From Lunularia cruciata (Eukaryota; Streptophyta; Marchantiopsida; Lunulariales; Lunulariaceae): a DNA stretch of 64,000 nucleotides. Below, one piece after another: positions 1-10,629 of the stretch. Positions within the stretch are counted from its first letter, which is position 1. The number at the start of each line of letters is the position of its first letter. The DNA is taken from contig OX419761.1 of the NCBI GenBank assembly GCA_948567375.1, positions 24,802,501 to 24,866,500 on the forward strand, in the 5' to 3' direction. Position numbers and translations under genes: made by a program. Under the pieces are notes generated by a model, which saw only the letters and a program-made list of their open reading frames with translations, did not search any database and was not told the DNA's origin.

Positions 1-899
1 ATTATGGCCCCTAACCGGCCCACTTTCCTTCCATATAAGACATTCAACCTTGTCCAATACTCATTGATAACACGGAAGAATATGAAGTTGAATGCATTCT
101 TCAGAAATGCATCTGGGGTACTTGCCTTCCACGTGTAGAGATCTTGTATAGTGGAAAGGGTACCCATTATATGAGGCAATATGGGAGCCAATAGCTAACT
201 TGAACTATGCACCAGTGCTAGTGAAATCTTTTGAGCAGCAACTTTGCAACAAGGACGTTGAGTCTTAAAAGGAGGGAGGTTTGTAATACTAATAGTTAAA
301 CATATTATTTAAAGGTGAGAATTGGTTTGGTAACATATGGGAGGATGTTATAGATAATGGAATAAGTAGATCAAATAGAGGTATCACCAAAAGAGTACTT
401 CTACTAATAGGGTAGGAGCCTAAAAACTTCAAAACCAATTTTGGAAGCCTAAATGGATGAATTAGGCCTTGAAAAATGTATCAATAAGTCCTCCCAACAA
501 AGTAAAGACTAGTGCTTCCTCTACTAAGCTTGTCTCATTGAGAGATTTCTAATGGTACCTCACCCATGTGATTTTGAGATTGTTGACAAAAAGATTTTCT
601 AAAGATTCCCTCTAATCAAACTTGTTTGACCAACTAGATAGAACAAGGACCAATGTCACCCATCCAAGCAACTAATCTAAGGGTGGGGCTTGCTAATATA
701 TCACCAATCTATGTATCTGATCCAAGGGTGGAACTTCCTTTTAGAGGATCCTCTTTGCTGTATAATAAAGAGAAGGTGCTCCTTTGGAGCATTGGAGTAT
801 TGAGTGTGAAGCTTGTATTTTCTCTCTTGTATCTCTCTTGGAGAGTTCTCTTGTCCTCTTAGTATTACACAACTTGAGCCAAAATTGAGGGGATTGGGA
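1..899. other. AT-rich region without recognisable gene
   Basis: I see no coding region, RNA gene or clear element here. One 69-codon frame at 653-862 on the plus strand has no recognisable domain and leads into the old repeat relic to its right. The stretch may be further decayed body of that relic, but I could not align it to the better-preserved copies. Confidence 0.5.
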
Positions 900-2041
900 T
901 CTCCAAATTCCTAATGTGAGGGAAACCTATCCTTTATAGGTCTTTTTAGCATCTCTAGCTCACAATCCTATACCTCAAAGGCTCTAAATACCAAATTTGG
1001 ACCTCTATCAATTTGATGCATCTCTTATATAGTTGGCTGCCTGCCAAATGCTCCGCTAACTATATAGTTGGTTGAATGCCAAATCCTCTACTAAATATCA
1101 AATTGAGTCTAAATTGAAAGGATGGGGATCTCCAAATTCCTAATTCAAGGAGATTGGTTCTTAAATCCACCTCCAATTTTTCATTTGGGCTCAATTTGCA
1201 CCAAATTGACCTTGATTTCACCTCCTTGGGCTCAAATCAAACACTCATTGTTGCAAATTGATTCAATTCTAAAAAAATTGGCTAGTGTTTTTGGACACCA
1301 TCTATCCTTAAAGTGCTTAGTTCATACTAATTTGACCTTGATTTCACCTCTTTGGGCTCAAATTGAACCCATTGTCATAAATTGACTCAATTTTCAAGAA
1401 TTTAGCCAACACTTCTACACACCGTCTACCCCATTACCAAATCTACATCAACTTGAACAAGGCTTTTGCACATGATCACTCTTAAAGAAATCTAGGACCA
1501 CAATTGAATGTACCAACAATCAACCATGCATAGAGATACCACCAATACACTCAATTATTGCACTTGATTTCCCCTTGACTTTCACTTCTTTGAGATATCA
1601 ATTCATTCTTCCACTCAAATGACATTCAATCAGATCTATACTTAGTCCTTCACCAACAATCTGCCAACAATTGTGCATTAATTACAGTCAAGACATACCC
1701 ACTCTAGTTAAGAGACTATAGGTTACGCTCGTTGGCCTCTATCCGCCATAGCCAAGAGCTCAAAGATTGAACATCATAGAAGTGAGCTCGCTAGAGTTGC
1801 ACGCTAGAAGTATACCCCTTTGCTCAACCTAGGTCTTTAGCATAAACGATGCCACTATTGGCATATTCAATGATGTGAACAAAGCACGTAACAATGGGTC
1901 TTACCATATGATGAATAACCCTAACATGAAATTGGACCACCAACAAGTAGTCCATGTGTAACTACCAAAATACCTATGACTACCAACACTACCACTCCAG
2001 CATCCAAACAAACCAACTTTGGGATTATAAATGTCATGACA
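900..2041 (-). repeat. Diverged 5' end of a family-A element (relic A0)
   Basis: This stretch follows, in order, the same sequence landmarks as the right ends of A1 (10,900-11,972) and A2 (44,500-45,584): runs of 'ccaaat', 'ctcaaat' and 'cacaccgtc', then a block resembling the Y terminal repeat and ending in 'catgaca' near 2,041. Divergence is heavy, so it is an older insertion than A1 and A2. Within it, a unit of about 130 bp with the core 'ttgatttcacctccttgggc' appears twice (about 1,195-1,320 and 1,325-1,440). The body of this element is not recognisable to the left. The left boundary is approximate. Confidence 0.5.
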
Positions 2042-2064
2042 TGCTCTCATAACACCTTAACCTT

Positions 2065-2168
2065 TGTTGTGCGTATATACATCGCTACACAACATACATC
2101 GCTGTCAACATCATACACTATAGAAGCACAACTCACACATAAGTCATACATAGACTCTAAAGTGCCAC
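2065..2168 (-). repeat. A1 terminal repeat block X1 (outer)
   Basis: This 104-bp block starts 'tgttgtgcgtatatac' at the element edge, directly after the acctt target duplication, and ends 'aaagtgccaca'. A second copy, X2, lies at 2,622-2,726, on the other side of block Y. No X copy is visible at the right end of the element. Confidence 0.85.
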
Positions 2169-2619
2169 AATCAATCAGATTGCTTAACACTCTCAACTCA
2201 ACTCAACTCAGATCAGTACTTGATCTGTCACTCTATAAACTGCCAACAACTGGGCACTGATAACAATCAAGCCACACCCACTCAAGCATAGAGAATCCAG
2301 GTGATGCTTGCCGGCCTCTGTCCACCATAGCCAAGAACTCGAAGGCTCAACATGAAAGAAGTGAGCTCTCTGGAGCTCACTTTGAAACTATACCCCCTAA
2401 ACTTGAGCTAGCACTAAAACCCTAACGGTCCCGCTGATGGCACACTCGATGGTGCAAATGGTGCAAAGTGACGGTGGGCCCCACCATGAAGTCAGTACCC
2501 CAAACACCAATCAAATTGTCGGAAAGCAGTCCCTGAGAAACTACTAGAATAACTCTAACTACCATCACTAGAACTCCAGTGTTTGAGCAGCTAGATGCGG
2601 AACTACAAATGGTGTGACA
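2169..2619 (-). repeat. A1 terminal repeat block Y, left copy
   Basis: This block of about 450 bp runs from 'aatcagattgcttaac' to 'ggtgtgaca'. It matches 11,520-11,972 at the other end of A1. The two A1 copies share variants that A2's pair lacks (for example 'cttaacactc' in A1 against 'cttaccactc' in A2). This suggests that the pair was made in one reverse-transcription event. Confidence 0.85.
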
Positions 2620-2621
2620 GT

Positions 2622-2726
2622 TGTCGTGCGTATATACATCGCTACACAACATACATTGCTGTCAACATCATACACTATAGAAGCACAACTCACACATAAG
2701 TCATACATAGACTCTAAAGTGCCACA
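2622..2726 (-). repeat. A1 terminal repeat block X2 (inner)
   Basis: This is the second direct copy of X, next to the internal region. It begins 'tgtcgtgcgtatatac' and ends 'gccaca'. The likely polypurine tract follows immediately on its internal side. Confidence 0.85.
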
Positions 2727-2740
2727 ATTGCCCCCCTAGC
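2727..2740 (-). other. Probable polypurine tract of A1
   Basis: The plus strand has a run of six C (2,731-2,736), which is GGGGGG in the element's sense. It lies just upstream of X2. A2 has the same tract at about 14,804-14,812. By analogy with LTR elements it would prime plus-strand synthesis. Its position next to X rather than Y is part of the unusual end structure. Confidence 0.6.
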
Positions 2741-2895
2741 TGGTGGTTAGGTCCCTCTAACTCTAGATAGCAATCTACTCTAAGTATATGGTATACCCTC
2801 TAATGGGCAAAGATCAGGAGGCCGGGTGCTATGGAGCCCCATCGTTAGTCGCCTGTCTGCAATCTATACCATATAAAGAATGAACTAGCTATAGG

Positions 2896-3199
2896 TCAAG
2901 TACATCTAGGACATAACCACTGTCCCTGAGGAACCACCGTGAGGGGAGGAGTCATACATGCCATATGCCATCCTCTCGAACAGCTATCACACACTAACAT
3001 AGTAGCAGCTCCACCAGAAGAGCCACGTAACATACACCTCAAGCCTACATGTACAAGTGCCAAGCTTGGGTCCATAGTACCATCAATGTTTGGAAGGTGG
3101 CATGGCGCACAATTGTGCACATGATCCTTCCAAACAACACCATCATGTCCTTCTAACACAAGGACTCCAGATGGCAAAACCTCGCGCACTCTCAAGATA
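2896..3199 (-). pseudogene. A1 integrase tail with C-terminal PHD finger
   Basis: The last codons of the A1 polyprotein, ending at the stop at 2,896, encode an integrase tail followed by a canonical PHD finger. The ligand series is C, CDSC, GWH, MAC and CPRC, with the typical PPL and QW residues between the last two groups. PHD fingers bind histone H3 tails, often reading lysine-4 methylation. In a retroelement the likely role is choosing the integration site or tethering to chromatin, as the chromodomain does in chromoviruses. In A1 the second zinc ligand is lost: codon 3,023-3,025 reads CGT (Arg), where A2 has TGT (Cys). The histone target is not predictable from this sequence. Confidence 0.82.
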
Positions 3200-4390
3200 G
3201 TGTGGCCTATAGAAACATCAAGTGTCGTTGTTGATGTCTGCTGTAGATATACATAGTTGCCTAGATGAAATCAACGGATCGAGGGTCTATAACCTCCTCC
3301 TCGAATGGTTGCATAGCATAAAGTATCTCTATGCTGAGCAATCGCCAAGTTCTCAAAGGCCATCGGCATCACTCTCCAAAAGATCTCTGCCCACTGAGAA
3401 CATGCGCTCATCCATACATCGGGGTCATCCAAGTCCAAAACTACAGTAGCATCTTGACGAATGGCTGCAGGTTAATCTGAATCTCGTCCATAGAGTAGAA
3501 AGTATGGAGAGAAGGATGCTAAGGAGGCTTGCCGGCTGAGCCGATAGCCCATGGCCAACCAAGGTAACTGGAGATCCCAATCTCCCAAGTGGCCTCTCTG
3601 CAAACCATACTTTTGCAATCCTCTCTTCACTGTTTGAACCACTCTCTCTGCTAAGCCATCTGCCTCAGGGTGATCTCGGGATGTAGTACGATGATCAATC
3701 AAAGCCTTGTCACACAAGACCTGAAACTCCCCCAAGAACTCTGTACCCTTATCAATCAAAACCTCAGTTGGTGCACCAAAATGACTAAGAACTTGATCCA
3801 AGAACGAGTAAGCTGTCCCTTCACTAGACTTGTCAAGAAGTGCCACCAACTCAATCCACTTGGAGAAGTGCTCCACCATCACCAAAACATACTGATGATG
3901 TCTCACAGTTAGCGGTAAAGGTCCGGCAAAGTCCAAACTCCAATGGTAACCCAATACCATGATAGGTAATGGGTGTAACTATGGCGTAGGAGCATTGAAT
4001 GATGCTCTAACTCGATCACAAACCACACATCTGGCAACAAACTGCTGTACCTTGGTCTGAATACCGTGCCACCAATAATGACTCTGAAGTAAGCTATATG
4101 TATGCTTTACTCCAAAATGTCCTAGCTCCTCATGAGCATGACGGACCAACTGTGGTCTCTGAGATGGAAGTGGTACTACTCGCACTCTACCATCCTCCCA
4201 TACACGCAAAAGGTGTCTACCCTCCAATCTGAACCATCTGGCTTGCTGAAGAACATGGTCTCTCTCCTTGGCCCCAACTGTGCCACCCACAACACCTGTG
4301 TGAAGATAGTCCATCACTCAGACATCATCATGAATGTCTCGTTGAATTGTACCAATATCTTTACTCTCTGGATCTGTGACCTCAATAACT
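3200..4390 (-). pseudogene. A1 integrase (H2C2 zinc finger and DDE core)
   Basis: The zinc-binding domain is seen at 3,979-4,317, with GHFGVKH followed by CVVC. The catalytic core is at 3,472-3,960, with the three acidic residues in WSLDFAGP, LIDKGTEF and DGLAERVVQ. It would insert the cDNA into host chromatin, which fits the 5-bp target duplications seen for A1 and A2. The core is on one frame and the upstream RNase H on another, so a frameshift lies between about 4,320 and 4,635. The gene is broken but its domains are well preserved. A PHD finger follows at the C-terminus. Confidence 0.88.
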
Positions 4391-4394
4391 CCTC

Positions 4395-5990
4395 TTGTAT
4401 GCGCTGAGAGAGATACCACCAAAGCCTCTGCAAATATACACAAAAAGGCCGATGCATGCCAACCGGACACCATCTCCTCATCTATCTCACCATGCAAACG
4501 TGCTCCGGTCTAATCCTGCTGGCTGGGACATGGGTTTCTACTCAACCCATCTGCATCACGGTTCACCACTCCAGGTCTATGAACAACTGTGAAATCATAC
4601 TCCTATAAAATCAGAGCCCATCGTGCAAGCTTCCCTAAAAGCTTGTCGGACTCATCAACCACTTCAGCGGCTGATGATTAGTGATGAGAGTGAAGGGGTT
4701 ACCAAATAGGTAACATTGGAAATGTGCTACTGCCCAAACTGCTGCCAAGCACTCTCCTTCATATGAACTATACTTCACCTCCGCTGAATTGTTGGAGTGA
4801 CTAGCATAGGCCACCACAAACTCCTTCCTCTCATCATCATGCTAGGTGAGCACCGCTCCAAGCCCCAACATACTCCAATCAGTATGAACCTGAAATGGTC
4901 GTCCCTTGATCGGTCTCCTCAAAATAGGAGCAGATGTCAACCTCTCCTTGAGCTCTACAAAAGCTCTCTCCTGCTCATCTCCCCAACACCACTCTTGTGT
5001 AAGCTTGGTCAGCTTCGTCAAGGCCTTGGCAATGGCACTAAATCCTCTAACATAGCGGCGATAGAAGTTTGCCAACCCAAGGAATGCTTGCACTCTGCTC
5101 ACATCCGTAGGCCGAGGAATACATGCAATAGCCTCCACCTTGGTCTGCTGAACACCAAGTCCTCCGGGGTAGATAGTGTGACCTAAATACTCAACCTGGT
5201 CGTGGAAGAACCTACACTTCCCATGATGTAATTTGAGTCCATGAGATCTTAACCTCTCAAACACCTCCAACAATTGTCTCTCATGCTCTTCCACAGTAGT
5301 GCTATAAACCAAAATGTCATCAATATAGCACCGAGCAAAATCCAATCCAGCTAGGATCCTATCCATGACCCTCTGGAACTCAGCAGGAGCGTTCTTCAAC
5401 CCAAATGGAAAGAACCTCCACTGATATAACACATCCTTGCCGTGAGGATCAATAGCCCAAAATGTTGTCTTGGACTTATTGTCCTCCCTAATTGGCAACT
5501 GATGATATCCCGCTCAAAGATCCAAAGTACTGAAGACCTTTGCATGCCCAATCGCATCAAAAATCTCCTCTGGTGTAGGCATGGCATACCGATCAGACCT
5601 GGTCTATTGGTTGATAGGACGGTAATCTCCACACATCCGCCTATCTGTATAGTTGCCATGCATATCCTTCTTGGCTGGCATCACTGTTGCTGATGCATAC
5701 TCTCAATGTGAAATCTCCACCAAACTAGCCTCAAAAAGGTCACTACTTTGGCTCTGAAGCAATGTCCTCTCCATATCACTATATTGATAAGGATGTCGGA
5801 AAACTGGTATGTCGCTAGTCAGCTCAATCCGTATACTAGGTCCCTTTAGAGCACCCAAATCCTTCATACTGAAGGCAAAACAACTTGTGTGACTCCTCAA
5901 GAACCTCCAAACCCTCCGTCTTTCTTCTCTAGTAAGCTTGGGTCCAAGATTTGGCTCCCAAGTATCCTCTGTAACTGTTGTGGGAGTGGA
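4395..5990 (-). pseudogene. A1 reverse transcriptase and RNase H
   Basis: The reverse transcriptase palm is at 4,842-5,498, with PFGLKNAPAEFQ and the catalytic CYIDDILVYS, then YLGHTIYPGG and FLGLANFYRRYV. RNase H follows, with a VHTDWS-like acidic motif and ITNHQPLKWL at 4,635-4,817. The N-terminal part (5,499-5,900) is recognisable but interrupted by stops, for example in TLDL-stop-AGYHQL and INQ-stop-TRSD. It converts element RNA to cDNA in the cytoplasmic particle. The reading frame is the one used by the C-terminal half of the methyltransferase just upstream. This supports a single polyprotein with the methyltransferase placed between protease and reverse transcriptase. Confidence 0.9.
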
Positions 5991-6299
5991 AGACGTACTG
6001 ACTGGCTGCTACACTGGGCCCTTGGGAGCAATAGTGTCATGCTCCTGACCACTAGAGGTCCCAACCTCTGTGTGAAAAACTCCCTCCTCTCTGGCTGCAA
6101 GCTCCACACGTCCTCTAGCTGCATCCCATGTGGACCAAGGGTGTAATCCAAGTAGCCCACGCTCACCTGGATGGACTCCAAGTAGACCACTCTCCCTAGT
6201 AGCTACCGGATGTGTCCCAAGAATACCATGTCCACTCGGTCCATCACCCCTAGCATGTGCCTGAGTCGTCTCGATAGGCACAGGGCTCACAAGTGTCCA

Positions 6300-7300
6300 A
6301 GTGGTGATGCCTATCAAGCGCATCCTACGCTGCTCTGCCAAGCCAAGGCTCACAATCCAGGTCAAACAGTTCAGGTCCATAGCCTGACCTAACACTTGAC
6401 GCCTGGATGCCTCTGACACTGCTGGAACAGCGGTAATACCGGTGTGAAAACCCATCATCCGCTCTCTCTCATCAGCGTTGGGCTCCACCAATTGCTGTAA
6501 CTGTGAGTCCCAAACAAGTCCAAGTCCTCCCTCTCGAAAAGCATGAGAGCCTGGGAAACTCATGAGTGTGGGAAATGCAGCTCTAGGCTGTCCAACTAGG
6601 TTCACCACTGCCATAGGTGACCTATCAGCCACTACCACTGTCTGAGACTGACGCCTAACATCCAAGATATCATCAACAAGAATGTGGTCCAATTGCTTAA
6701 TCCCATCATAAGCACGCTATAGAACCTCTTTGGGTAAGAGGTTTGTCCACCAAAGACGAAGACAATGAGCCCGTGATCCCACCCTGGCTGCATCTAAAAA
6801 TACAACAGGTCCCATCCAAGAATGGACCTGATGTGTACTCGCCACCACTCTAGTGCGAGAATCACCATCAAAGGAACGTTCTCTAAAAGGTAAGCTGGAG
6901 AAACAGACTGATGAACCTGGAGATGTCGTAGTATCCATAACATCTCCCAAAACACACCAGAACAAGGATCTTGAAGACCCAAACCGCGGCCCGCACGCAT
7001 ATGTCCCTGACATGGCCATCCAGAAATCACCAAGTGAATAGGCCCATGTCTCTCTAGGTCATGCGCCCCCAGTAAGGAAATGTCTCATGGTAAGGCCTTT
7101 TGGTAACCTCTGACTGCTGACATCGATAATAACTCCAGATACCGATAGGCCAAGTGTGCCACATGATGTAGAGAGACTCGCCTAGCAGTCTCATCTCTCT
7201 TGACATACAAGTACCTCTATACTCGGATACCCTCCTGTAACACCGTAGCTAGTCCGGTGCTGATCCCACCAAACAACTATAATAGGCATATCCCCTCTAC
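6300..7300 (-). pseudogene. A1 retrotransposon-encoded C5 cytosine DNA methyltransferase domain
   Basis: The C5-methyltransferase motifs occur in the right order on the minus strand. Motif I (cofactor binding) is LFGGISTGLATVLQEGI near 7,225-7,276. Motif IV is GWPCQGHMRAGRG, with the catalytic PCQ at 7,007-7,015. Motif VI is LLENVP, with ENV at 6,875-6,883. An RAHCLRLWWTNLL block of motif VIII type lies near 6,735-6,775. Motifs IX and X are ERERMMGFHTGIT and RRQVLGQAMDLNCLTWI, at about 6,355-6,475. It would methylate cytosines, presumably in element cDNA or at the insertion site. A 1-bp deletion near 6,863 relative to A2, plus stops in and near motif I, disable this copy. The element position (after protease, before reverse transcriptase) and the matching frames argue against a chance insertion. 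Specificity is not predictable from this sequence. Confidence 0.85.
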
Positions 7301-7501
7301 TGGATACTGCCAAGCAATGAGTGTGGTATCCAGAGGTGTCAAAGCAATTGCCTCTGGAGGCTCATCCTCACACTCATCTCCTGATGGTACGAAGGCTCCA
7401 CTCCAAGCCTGCTGCACCAACTGATCTGCATGTTGCTGCAATGCCTCCTCTGAACTCCACAATGGAACATCCAAGGTGGATGGAACAATCCCACTCGTAC
7501 T

Positions 7502-8061
7502 CTAAAGTCGAGTGATCTCCTCTAGTACTGGAGTATCCTCTGCATGGGTGTTCCCCTCCAACAAGTCACCAGGCCAAGTAACTGCACCGCTGAAAGCTAA
7601 AACTGATGCTGCCATGGTCCCAGACTGTAGTGAGCCAAGACTGCCACTACTGAAGCGTACTGGTAGGCGACATACCCATCCCTCACCAGACTGCCAACCT
7701 GGTCTATAAGAGGCTGTCTCCTCCCAATAGTCAATGTTGAAACCCATGGGGTATAACACTGCTCCCCCAACTAGCACATCATATGACTCGACTATCGTCG
7801 CAATAGCCTGAGCTCTCACCACCAAGCTATCAGTCAAATGACCAGGCTGAACCTCGACAACAAGCTCTCCACGTGTGATGTACTATGTCGAACCACCACC
7901 TAGAGATGTCTGGATCTGAAATGGACACCTCTCCACATCGGTCTTCCGTAACTCCAGACCGACAATTGCAGCTTTCCCCAACATAAAGGGTTGCGCACCA
8001 AAGTCTAACAAGACTCTTTGTGGTGTATAGACCTTCCCTGAAGGTCCCACCAAACAAAAAA
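7502..8061 (-). pseudogene. A1 retroviral-type aspartic protease and linker to methyltransferase
   Basis: Two hallmarks of a retropepsin fold can be seen in one frame. The first is RVLLDFGAQPFMLG, with the catalytic aspartate in DFGA near 8,000. The second is YDVLVGGAVLYPMGF near 7,750, in the position of the usual 'D-I-L-L-G' strand. A stop at 7,883-7,885 lies between them and shows decay. The protease would cut the polyprotein into mature units. The following 200 bp (7,300-7,501) continue in the same frame toward methyltransferase motif I, without a domain that I recognise. The assignment rests on motif order and neighbours. Confidence 0.7.
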
Positions 8062-10281
8062 TCCCCCTCTGGTTATCCAATAGGACAACACCAGGTGTAA
8101 ACCATGCTCTCTCAAAGGCCGGTCTAGCTGGCAACTCATCTAGTCTAGCCGCTACTGCCAGCCATAAACCACTAGTTGCTGAACGGATCCCATGCTCCTC
8201 AACCAAGTCAGCTCCACTATCAACCACCTCTGCTCTAGTAGTAGGAACTGCACCATCCCTACTCTCACACAACGTGGCAGCCAACCGGAACACTGGAGCT
8301 GGGTCAACTCCCAATGTAAACATGTCACTGGCTGAAAACAAAGGATGCCACATAATCAGCTGAGCCGCTCCCAACATCATGCTAGACTCAGTCTGTGTAG
8401 TAGCAGATGGCTGACTAGCAGGTAGTCCATCATGTACGCCATCCCCACCTACCACACCTCCATTGGGACATCTAGGAACCATGGATGTTTTGTGCAATGC
8501 CTCAGATAGCATGAAAGACTGGAGAAGTCTGACCTGTCTCCCAACCTCTCCTCTTTGTGGGTCCAACTCCACTGATGCTCCTCTAGGCTCTGGAGCATGT
8601 ACTGCACTCCTAGTCACTGCTGCAGATGCATCCACTTGTGCTGCTCCGCACATGAAGTCCAAAGCATCTCTATCACCAGCATATGAGGTGGAAGCCTCAG
8701 CACCCGAATCTGATCTCCTCTGAGCAATAGCCATACTAGCCAATCTCTGCTCCAACTGCTCAATCCGAGTAGCCATAGCTGTGTTAGAATTAAGAGCAGG
8801 TACTGCATCTCTACTAGGTGTAGATCCTCTACCACCACCTCTACCACCTCGTCCTCCATGAACTGGAGCTCCTCTACTACCTGCCATAGCAGCCCTACCA
8901 CTCCGTAACTCCGGGTGTAGGTCAAAACACCGGTCACTAGTGTGACCAAATCTGTGGCAGTGCTCACACTGCCTCTGTGCTGGCTGTGATGCACCAGAGG
9001 TATCAGGTCCGCTGCCTTGAGTACACTCTCTCCTATGGTGAGGTCCACACAAGTCCAACAAGCAACAACACCACTCACTAGCTGCTGCTAACCCAAAAAT
9101 GAGGGTAAGGGTCTAACTCCACTAGGCCCTCCACTCGCTCCATAGGATCTGGGCTGTCTACCTTGTCTTTGAAAACCAACTGGGCATGGTGCACTCTGCT
9201 GCACTCTAGAAGAAGTCACAACCGTGGATGAGGTCTCCCTACCAAATCTAGATGTCACCACTCTCTCCTCCACCATATTGAGCTCAATACGCTCAGCCAA
9301 ACCAAAGACTACTGCCAAAGTGGGCGAAGTAGCCTGCAACAACGTAGCATCACGAACTCTACGTTGCAACTCCCTATCTAGTATCCCATACCAAAACTGG
9401 ACTGCCTGGGCCTCAGTAACTCCCTGAGTGAAACTGATCAGCCGCCTCATGCGAGTGTATGCCTTGCGTAAGCTCTCTCCAGCCTTCCGTTGGAACTCCT
9501 GCAAGCTACTCAGCTTGTCAGTCCGCACTCCCTGGTAGTTCTGCCTCAAACATAGGAAGAACTCAACCATGGGGTTAAACCTTGGTACCACACCACCTCC
9601 TGCAGCGATACCTCCACTCGTAGTAGCACTATCTCCAGCTAGTGCACCTCCACTAGCTCCACCAACGCTACTTGAGCTAGAACTCGTGGGTACAGCCGAT
9701 CTACTCCTGGCCACCAAGCCTGAAGTGATGGAGACATAGTGTGGAGACCAATACTGTCTCCATAACTCAATCTCCTCCAAATGAGCTCTCCTAAACTCAT
9801 GGTAATCATCCATTGGCGGACCCTCCAAGTGCTAAAACAACCCCTTCCATGCCATGAAGGGCGTGAACAAAGTCGGGTTCCGCATCTACTGCAGATCACA
9901 CCAACTATCAAACTCCTGGATGAAGTCATCCAACTCAATGGTACCCACTATACCAGAGTAATGCCTAGGGCCTTTGGAGGCCCCATAAATCTTGTCCATG
10001 TCCCACAACGATGGTGCAGACACACCAAGTGCACTCTCAACTGAATCAGCTCCTGTGTCGAACTCCAACTCAGAGTCAATCTCCTCCTTCACTGGGACCT
10101 GAGATATAGGCTGATATCGAGCACCACTCCGAGTAAACCCACAGCGTATTGCAGGGCTAACTCCTCTGGAATCTCCAAAGAACTCCGTCGTGACCAAGTA
10201 ACTGCAACAGCAAACCCAAACCACCAACTGCAACCGCAAGTCGCAACCGCAAGTACCCCACCAAAGTGCCAACACCACCAC
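8062..10281 (-). pseudogene. A1 gag with CCHC zinc knuckle
   Basis: The gag frame runs from 10,281 to 9,088 with in-frame stops near 9,886 and about 9,834. It shifts frame near 9,070 and continues to 8,062. Capsid-type sequence (NPMVEFFLCLRQNYQGV, SLQEFQRKAGESLRKAYTRM) is followed by a Ser/Gly-rich stretch. The nucleocapsid knuckle CEHCHRFGHTSDRC (C-x2-C-x4-H-x4-C) lies near 8,935-8,975. The product forms the particle and packages element RNA. After the knuckle come a glycine/arginine-rich stretch and about 250 residues that I do not recognise before protease. The start codon is uncertain, as several ATGs lie near 10,281. Confidence 0.82.
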
Positions 10282-10629
10282 ATGCCAATACTAACTAAGC
10301 ACCACCCACTAATGTAACTCTAACCGAGATAACTACACTAGGGGAAAGGGCAACTTGTAACTTGCCATCATAACACGCACTCTCACGGTTTGCAGGTCAG
10401 CACTTCCTGCCTCACCGGAGAGAAACAAAGGTAGTTTGACTGGTCATCACTCCACCCTTACCACCAAGAGCACACCAGAGCACCAACGCTCAAAAGTCAG
10501 GGCACCTCACACAAACATGGTGCACAAACAAGAAGCAGAGAATAGAGGGGATCCAATCACAAGAAATCTAAACGAAAACCCTCCATCTCATAACACAACA
10601 AAGGACTAACTCTGCCACCATTTGGCATT
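10282..10629 (-). other. A1 untranslated leader with candidate primer-binding site
   Basis: No coding frame is seen. The plus strand 'aactctgccacca' (10,608-10,620) reads TGGTGGCAGAGTT in the element's sense and partly resembles the plant initiator-Met tRNA primer site. A2 has the equivalent at about 44,197-44,209. The match is imperfect and the assignment is tentative. Confidence 0.4.

Noticed and set aside
653-862. 69-aa plus-strand ORF
   Set aside because: No domain, no homologous copy in the window, and surrounded by non-coding AT-rich DNA.
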